Below, one piece after another: positions 56,382-64,000 of a stretch of DNA of 64,000 bases. This stretch comes from Litomosoides sigmodontis. Lineage: Eukaryota > Nematoda > Chromadorea > Rhabditida > Onchocercidae. The DNA is taken from positions 682,001 to 746,000 of the forward strand of contig OY718805.1 of NCBI GenBank assembly GCA_963070105.1, read 5' to 3'. The position numbers and the translations under genes were made by a program. The notes beneath the pieces are model-generated. The model did no database searches and was not told where the DNA came from. It saw only the letters and a list, made by a program, of their open reading frames with translations. Positions within the stretch are counted from its first letter, which is position 1. Every line of letters starts with the position of its first letter.

Positions 56382-59300
56382 CTACCACACTCGGCACTTA
56401 TGTCGGGGATTCATTGGGCTTCCCGATGGGCAATTATATGCTTCTGCAAAATCGTCCGAATTCGTTAGCGGTCCTTTCACTCTAAAATTCAACAGCAATG
56501 CTAATCTTTCCATTCACCACATTACTTGCCAGCAGCACATGATAAGCATCGTTACCAACTATTTCTGTAGCAGTACGAGCACGCGACATCACTGTGAATT
56601 TTTTATTTAACTTAAAAGTTGAAGTCAGTTGTCGAGATTTGCTGTCATTCCTATGCACTTCCTACAACTACGAAGTCGTTATCACAGTATTATCATTATT
56701 GCTGCAAACGCGATAGGAGCTATGCGACGTGATTTTCCCGTGGTTTGCGTGAATTACCTGATCGGTCCTGGCGAATGTTCAGATGTACGTAGTTTTCTCG
56801 CTGCTTCCTTATCGTTCATGGCGCCACACCAGATCTGAAATCAGTAATAGTAGGACGAAAGTTTCCGCCGCGATGACAGCACTGTGAGTAATTAGAAAAC
56901 ATTTCATTGACCAATAATATAACACATTGAGAAGTTAATTTGAACTGCACTACTCGGTGAACGATGATAGGTTGGTCGATGTGTCCGAGGTCTCATACTG
57001 CGTAGTTGCTACTCAGGCAAACATTTCATAAATTTTATGGCTTGGCATACATCATTTTTTTCTGATCAAAAATAATTTTATTAAAATATTTCATCCATTC
57101 CTTCTAATATTTGTTGGATGAAGAGAGAATGCTTGACAGCAAAATAATTCTTCTTCTTTAATTTTCCAATTTAAAAATTAACTGATTGTTTGATGAAATC
57201 TTTTAGACTGAAGAAAGTGAAGTAAAAATCCCCTCCAAATTTTTTTGTTATTTAAATTTTGTGGAAATTCTTGCAGTTATTAGCTCACCTGTGCATAATT
57301 CAGGAAAAATAATTGATCGTGCGTCAAATTAACACCCGGCAAGAGGGAGTACTGCGGGTGCTTACGTACGTACTCCTTATAAGCTTTATAAGCCTGTTTT
57401 AAGCCGCCGTTATCAGCTATATTTTCACCCTAAAATAATGTATGAGAAACTAAATCGTAATATTTGATTTATGTGCGAGCAATAAACAGTGAAGTAATAA
57501 TTAATATAATTAATCCTTCGTCCAATTCTAATTTAGAAAGTTGTAAAATAAAATTTAATTGACAGTTTCAACTGTTTAATCGGAAAAGAATTTAACGAAC
57601 TTTTGTATTTCGACCGTTAACTTTCATGCCAATCTGTTCAAGTACGAAAGCCGAGTACTGATCCTCGATGCATTTCGTTTTCATTTCAAATTTCTCAATT
57701 GTCGCATTGTCCCACCACTGCCGAATATTGCCAAATTTGTCGTACAATCGTCCTGCACAATATCTTGACTTCACGGAATCATTGCGAAAAACATCCCAAC
57801 ACACAGTGATAGTGCAATTATTGGAAGGAAGCAGTGCAACTGAATATGTCGCACTTCAAGCTAACTTTAACTTCAAACTTAGCTCAAATGAAGCCTTGCG
57901 TTCTGATCGATTGCAAAACACTAAAATTTCACTAGCACTTTTTACAAGGCCCTCCTCATCGCACACAACTGTCTTTGTGTGTAAAACACAATTCCTTTTC
58001 TAGCACAAAGAATTTTTTTGAAGTCTAACACACTTAAATGATGTCTAGAACCACGAAAAAGGCACTCCAAATACCTCTATCATCAAATCCATGCGTAATT
58101 TCATGACCAATAACAACGCCAATACCGCCAAAATTCATGGATTGCGGAAAATGCTTGTGGTAGAAAACCGGTTGTAAAATGCCAGCCGGAAATACTGAAT
58201 TTCTTTTTTATCAGAAATTAAATTTTTTTTAAAATTTATTTAATTGGTATTTATTAGATTGGAAGAAATTTGTCAATTTTGAATAATTGACGGAAAAATT
58301 CATTAATGGGAGAAATGAAGAATTCATTGGTTTACCCTAATGCTATTGGTGCAACGGTGTGCTGTATTATGCACGATATCAGCAGCTCTAAAGCAGTAGC
58401 TACTTTGAAAAACGTGAAAAACGTGTGTCTTTTCTCGCGTGACATAACTAGACTGTAATGACAGGTTTCTACAGAGACTCTATAATTCAAGCATTGTAAT
58501 CATGTAATTTGACTGTTACACATTGCTACACGCACTTATTTCATTCGTATTTGGGCTGTAGAAAGCGTTTACAAGTGCCGCTCCAGCAACCCATCTGAAA
58601 AATGAAATTTTAGTTCAAATTCGATACAGCTGATTTCTGCAACATCCGATTACACATTTATCATTGAAGTAATGAAACTCTTACTTGGTAGCAATTTTTG
58701 GGCTACGCAAATTAAATGCAACTTGCAAAATCGAATTTTGAAATTTTCATGATTAACGGTATCTCTGAGTGAAGCAGAGTTCTGTATTTAAAAAAAGTAA
58801 GCAATGGCAAAATTTTGCTGAAATAATTAATCGCAATTCAGTTGAGAACCTTTCACGATCGACTTTCTCGATTACACGTTTCAATATGTTCTTCTGGTAC
58901 GCGTGATAGAAATGAAATTTCGTCTTATAATAATTGCCATCATAAATGATGTAATCTTTATAATCATTGTCCACCAGTTTTGAGTCGTCCAAATAACTCG
59001 GATAACCTATTTTTTTACTCATCGCATCAATCTAAATTATATTAGCTCGAGGAAGGCTGATGATACAAAGGACCAAATTAAAATATTACCTATCAATTTT
59101 TTTGGCGTAACGTTGAAGGCCCTAAGCCTACGCTTAAGTCTCCACACCTCTCCCTCTCTCTCCCCCCCCCCTCTCTATCTCCCCTTCCCTGTCTCTCTAT
59201 CATCGTATTTCATTGTAGTACAAGGCCCTAAAGTTTCAAATACTGTGCTATGATCGATTTTTGATTAGCGAGAAGCACACGCACAATCTTCTCAATTAGT

Positions 59301-62300
59301 CAATTTTCAACCATGCTATTCCTCATGCAAATTCTGTTCACTTTTTGCAATTTTAGAAAAGCAATGAAAAGTTTCAAAGTACTTTTTCTTTCGCAAATGT
59401 CTTTGTGAGATCGGTAAGCCAATCTTCCGCCTCAAGAGTGTCCACAAACGACGCCATTATCAAATCAATCATTTCTTCCACCTAAATTTTTCTTTCACTC
59501 ATCTTCCCTTCCTCTTTTCTTTTTCAAATTTAGAAAGGAATTGCGTTTAAAATATATAACGTTCGAGTTTCTCATATTACATCAATCAATCCGGCAGCAC
59601 CTTCGTAATATTTCTACGTATTACTTAAAGCTGCATTTATCACTTAAACGATAGGCAAACCGATAGCAATAGCACCCGTCACTCTTACACACTTATCAAG
59701 TATTGGAACGTTGAAAGACTGATAAGAACATTTATCAATGTGGCAACATTTATTGCTTCAGTGAATTTGCCGGCACTCAATCACATCCGTGACGAACAGT
59801 AGCATTCATCACTCAGATGTGATTTATCACCTCTGATAATCGCTACTCTTTGTCGTCCTAGTTTAGCAGTACTCTCTGGCAATGAACACTACGGCAGCAT
59901 TCACCTTACCTGCTTTTTGGCCTCAGTATCGAAATGGTTCTTAATGTAAATGCTTGACATGGCCATTGGCATCAAGTTATTCACACGTGTCACGCAGCTG
60001 TGCCAGCGCATCTTTGGCACTTGCATCACTACAAAACACACGCGTCCTTCCATAATGTGAAATTCAGAAAAAGAGAAAAGTTGAAATTTCGCGAAGAAAA
60101 CTCACAGTACTGACTATTCTCTGAATTTCTTGAACCAAACGATATGAAATATAATGCGAAATGCTAACTTTCATGCGAAATTATGAGGGCACTTTGCTGG
60201 GATATCAGTTGAAACTCATTAAATTATTGCAAGAAAAGCACTTACAATTGAGAGTTTTGTAAAATTTGAAGATTGTCAATGCGAAAGGGTCAGGTAAATC
60301 GCGCAGCATTGTTTTGAAAAACCAACACCACGCCAGATAATTGGCAATTACCCTTGGGGTGAAAATTATAAATGAACGTGAACTTAATGTTGTTGGCTAA
60401 TTGATAGCCTCAGAGTAATCTTGTCGGACAGGCTGTTGCTGTTACTTTAAATCTAAGGCTTAATTAGAAGAGATGCTCAGCCATTGGTAGCGAAAAGAAG
60501 TTGTCAGGAGACCTTTGCAGCTAACTAATTGAAGTTACATTTAACAACAAGCAAACAGTAATACTTGGAGGTTTGTTGGGAATCAGAGAGAATGCACCTG
60601 CCTTCTACAACAGCTTCATTGAAAATTAAATTAATTTCACTTCTTTTTTCCCCTGCAACAATTGAAATTTGAACAAACCTTTTGTCATATTTCGGCATCA
60701 GTTTGTCAAATGCCTGCATAAATTGCAAACCGTAAACGACAATTTCTGTCGTTTCGTTTATCACAATTCTTCTGTCATCCGATGAGTCAACATTCCTATA
60801 ACAGTATTCCCAATTGAATGTGTAGGTAAAGTGTGATATTAGTAATTCATTTTGAGTTCACTGTTCATTTCCTTTTTGTTCTCATTCCCACAGCCTACAC
60901 ACATGCATATGTGAAAGAAAACATACTGAAAAATTGTGCTGAAGAATAGTAACCAATTGAAGTTTGGAAATTCCTTCATCATCCGCGCAATTGTCATTTT
61001 GTTGTACAATTCCGCAACATCGTGTCTTAAATCTTCGGATAATGTGATCTGAATTGATTTCAAGCTCACAAATTCAGTACGGTTCAATGTGTTGCATGAA
61101 TTTCATTTTAAATTGATTGCAATCTAACGTTTTTAGTGTTAAAATCAGCTGAAATTTCCATCAAAAGTACATTTGCAAGATCGATTTCAAACTGTAAAAT
61201 TTCATTGAAATCACGATCGTATGCTTCCACTCGCGCTTCCAGCAATTGCAGCACATCTCTGATCAACGTTTTATATGCTACTCGCTCTTCGTGCGTTTCC
61301 GGTAAAATGTAAAAGTCTCGGGCGAACAAATTCAGTGACGGCTGATCGATCTGTAATGTTACAGCAATTTTACAAAACTTTCTCCACCAATTCCGACTTT
61401 TTCCAAAAGTTTCCAAATTGGAGCATTCAGGAAGCATTGCATGCCAAACTAGGAGTTCAACGTGAAATGTTAAGAGTGGCGGTGCTGCTGAGATTACTGC
61501 TAAGGTAATCAGTTAGTTACCTTCCCCTCTCAGTGTACCGCACCTGCCTGGCACGAGTAGCACGAACTAACTGCTCACCAGTAGCACATTTTGTTCCGAA
61601 TTTCTATCGTCAGGTTGAACAGTCGCTTTAAAGAGTGAGTCGCTTTTGAACTTTGCCACCATCAGACCGTACATCCGTTCGATTGGGAGTCTTGGTCCGT
61701 CATCTGACTTCTCCAGGCTTCCCCAGCCGCCGAAACCTTCTATCGCCTCATCAAACACTTCCCTCCAAGTATCCATTATAGCAGCTGAAAAATGTGCGAA
61801 ATTTAAGCGCTCGGAAGCTTTCACAGGCGCTTTACTGCTAGTAGTAGTGAAAGGAAGCTTGAATGATTACAAATACAATTAGTGTTATTTCGACAGTACC
61901 GTCATAATTTCATCAAATCAATCGGTAATTTAAACCAGAAGTGATCTACTTTCATTGAGGCATAGCTGATAAAACGCTCGAGCTTTTTGTACGGCTTCAC
62001 TATCCAGCCCTTTCACATTATTTTGTTCCAGCAGACCTGTAATGTCTTAAGTCTTATTAACGTCTTAGCTGGAAATCAAAGTAGCCCTCTCTTTATCTTT
62101 AAAAAAATTACAATAGGGTAGCAGTGGAGAATAGAGAGAAATTAGACTGACCTTTCAGAGCTAGTTCGAGATCTTGTCCTAAGTTTTCAAAATTTGACAC
62201 CGATGAGGCGTCATCTGGTATCGGATGCTGCTTGATCCAATTTCCACATGCATATTCATAAAAGTCTTCGCATGGATCCATGCTTCCATTCATCGATGTT

Positions 62301-63094
62301 AAAATCACCGATGCTGAATACGAGTAGGTAAGTAGTCAAGTCTTTGTGCAACGTACTTTCGGCAGGCAGTTTACGTGTTGCAAGTGAGAAGTGATTAAGT
62401 GACTTCTCACGAACATGTCATTGTACACTCATATCGTAGCGAGATTTATCTAATATTTATTATAAGCGCACTTAATAAAATAAATGAAAGAAAAGAAAAT
62501 TGGGTATGAATTTTAAAAACGATTGGAATTGAAAGAATCGAAAGCTAAAAAAATGAAATGACAAGGTTGTAACTGATAATTTCGAAAATTTCCTTTTACT
62601 TTATCGAATTTATTTATAACATAAATCGATCGATGACGACATAGGTAGCAACTTACTTAAAATAATATTTTTGCGGAAATGAATGAGTAATATTGAAAAA
62701 AATGTAATTAAGTTCAAAGCGAAATTTTACAAGTATATTAAATGAGAAGGTAAGGAAATCAACAAAGGAGAGAATGAATATGATAGTATTGCACTAATAC
62801 CAATAAATAGTGTCGCAGTAACTAATAGTAATCAACAGTAATAATAGTTGTAGTAGCAATAATAATAGAAATTACTAATTAAGAAATTGCCATTTAAGCT
62901 AAGTCTAATTTACCAGCTTTAATGCAGTGAGATGTTAGACATATTGCTGTTGTTTTTCTTATAAGTAAGTAGGCCAATGCGCAAGTTAAGCCGATAGAAA
63001 CAATTCCCAAAAATGCTAGGATGGCAATGAAAGGACGCGTAACGACACGTTTCCATATCGGTTTCTGCCGGATTCTTCGATCATCCACGTTCAT
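56382..63094 (-). CDS. neprilysin-family (M13) zinc metallopeptidase, 736 aa, 17 exons
   Basis: Exons in coding order: 63094-62914, 62313-62152, 62036-61950, 61784-61579, 61350-61171, 61048-60927, 60795-60679, 60352-60246, 60028-59910, 59481-59383, 59031-58850, 58594-58536, 58194-58075, 57752-57601, 57429-57289, 56834-56758, 56481-56382; all phases agree. It is a type II membrane protein: a short basic cytosolic tail, a membrane anchor at about 22-45, then an extracellular enzyme that cleaves peptides. [13 protein letters not shown] opens the M13 domain. NAFYS (530-534) binds substrate backbone. HEITH (571-575) supplies two zinc ligands and the catalytic Glu572. GENIADNGG (632-640) supplies the third ligand Glu633 and Asp637. 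His698 and Arg704 match human His711 and Arg717. The protein ends in CRVW, as in human. All catalytic residues are intact, so it should be active. Length is close to human NEP (750 aa). Confidence 0.96.
59139..59200. repeat. CT/C-rich tract in a neprilysin intron
   Basis: Pyrimidine-rich run with CTCTCT and a run of ten C inside the intron between exons 59481-59383 and 59031-58850. It makes strand-specific sequencing errors likely but has no coding role. Confidence 0.8.
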
Positions 63095-64000
63095 CCTGAA
63101 ATCCAATCAGTCAGTGTCATTCAACAGAAAAAGAGGAATTCTTAGAAATGAGTGTAAGTTCGGCAACATCCGTCTCAGACTTATTTGCACTTACATCACC
63201 AAATTAATAAAATTAGACTTGTGGTTAGAAAAAAGGAAAATACGACAACAAGGAGGACATCCCAGTGATAACACTAAAATGTCAAATGGAAAAAACTTAC
63301 TTATTTCATAAGTTAAGTCAATTTCAATCCTTTCTCTTTACGACCCATTTAGACCTCTCTTTTTGCTAATAAATAATTGCAATTATCTTTTTCTCCTAGC
63401 ACTTTCATCTTCTTTTTCGAATTTAGTAAATTCGGAAACGAACATGAACTGTGCCAGCGCTCCTCTCTCCTCCATCCATCATTTTCTTTTACAACTAATT
63501 AGTAAGAAAGTGAGGCTGTTGGATTGAAATTAATGGATCGAAGAAATGAGATAATCATCGAGAAAGATTTCTGGAATGGACCAACTCTCATATTTTTAAT
63601 TTACATTATTTATATTTCCGCATATTAGAGTCGGTAAAGGAGGAACGATAGGAAATAAGTAATTCTATTTTTAGCACATTGGATTAAACAATTATCATTT
63701 TTTATGTCCAACGAAATGCAGTTTTAAGTTATGCACTCAATGCTTGTCATAATGTATGATTAAACGTCATTGGCTGTAAACAAGTAGTCCAAATAATCAA
63801 ATTGCAATTAAAATTTGACTACTCCCCGCTCCTCTACTTCACTATTCAAATTTAATTAATTTTCGTCTAAAAAAATAATGCGAGAGTTCAGACGAGAGAA
63901 AGCAGCTCACTTTTTAATTCCGAAGAAATTCATCAAGCAGACAAACCCTTCACATTATGATAAATTATAATTTATAAAATTGTAGGAACAAATTTTGGGA
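63095..64000. other. 5' flank of neprilysin
   Basis: AT-rich sequence upstream of the neprilysin start on the minus strand. A plus-strand frame at 63021-63311 overlaps the first neprilysin exon in antisense and is not supported. Nothing else recognised up to the window edge. Confidence 0.5.
63096..63101 (-). promoter_or_regulatory. splice acceptor one base before the neprilysin ATG
   Basis: On the minus strand TTTCAG (63101-63096) is followed by one G and then the ATG at 63094. This is a typical place for spliced-leader addition in nematodes and supports this start over the in-frame ATG at 63106, which would lie in the removed part. Confidence 0.5.

Noticed and set aside
56482..56589. 35-codon minus-strand frame in the last neprilysin intron
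   Set aside because: Its stop overlaps the acceptor, and using the upstream CACAG acceptor introduces an early stop, so it is not a valid alternative last exon.
57668..58003. 111-codon plus-strand frame
   Set aside because: Antisense to a neprilysin exon and its intron; a shadow frame.

Overview
The window looks like nuclear DNA of a nematode, most likely a spirurid or filarial worm. It is AT-rich. Its genes are split into many short exons by compact introns with nematode-style TTTCAG acceptors, and its proteins are closest in pattern to Caenorhabditis and human families. There is no bacterial operon structure, and I saw no rRNA, tRNA, CRISPR array or intact transposon. All exon models were read by hand from splice sites, phase continuity and recalled family patterns. 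Every multi-exon model below closes in frame, but no alignment or transcript data were used.

Layout: (1) 252-715 (+), the last two exons of an unidentified gene cut by the left edge. (2) 2351-5724 (-), a 10-exon C2H2 zinc-finger protein. (3) A 12.3 kb divergent intergenic region, 5725-18076, with a GC-richer island at 13560-14300, hairpins and simple repeats. (4) 18077-31893 (+), a 39-exon rootletin/CHE-10 gene (about 1996 aa), the ciliary rootlet coiled-coil protein. (5) 34324-35489 (-), a small cysteine-rich single-pass membrane protein. (6) 36661-41077 (-), a 13-exon SLC12A8-type transporter (about 625 aa). (7) 46862-49910 (+), a 6-exon TASK-type two-pore-domain K+ channel of the SUP-9/TWK-20 kind (338 aa). 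(8) 56382-63094 (-), a 17-exon neprilysin (M13) zinc metallopeptidase (736 aa).

The genes do not form an obvious pathway. Several act at the cell surface or in sensory and excitable cells: rootletin in ciliated neurons, the K2P channel setting resting potential, neprilysin cleaving extracellular peptides, and an SLC12 carrier. This is probably ordinary gene neighbourhood. The points most worth a second look are the small CPD/CC membrane protein, the nested in-frame acceptors near the rootletin N terminus, the X-box-like site upstream of rootletin, the conserved pH-sensor, X-gate and Ser-Cys box of the channel, and a mariner-like element end at 54339. I found no clear previously undescribed system.
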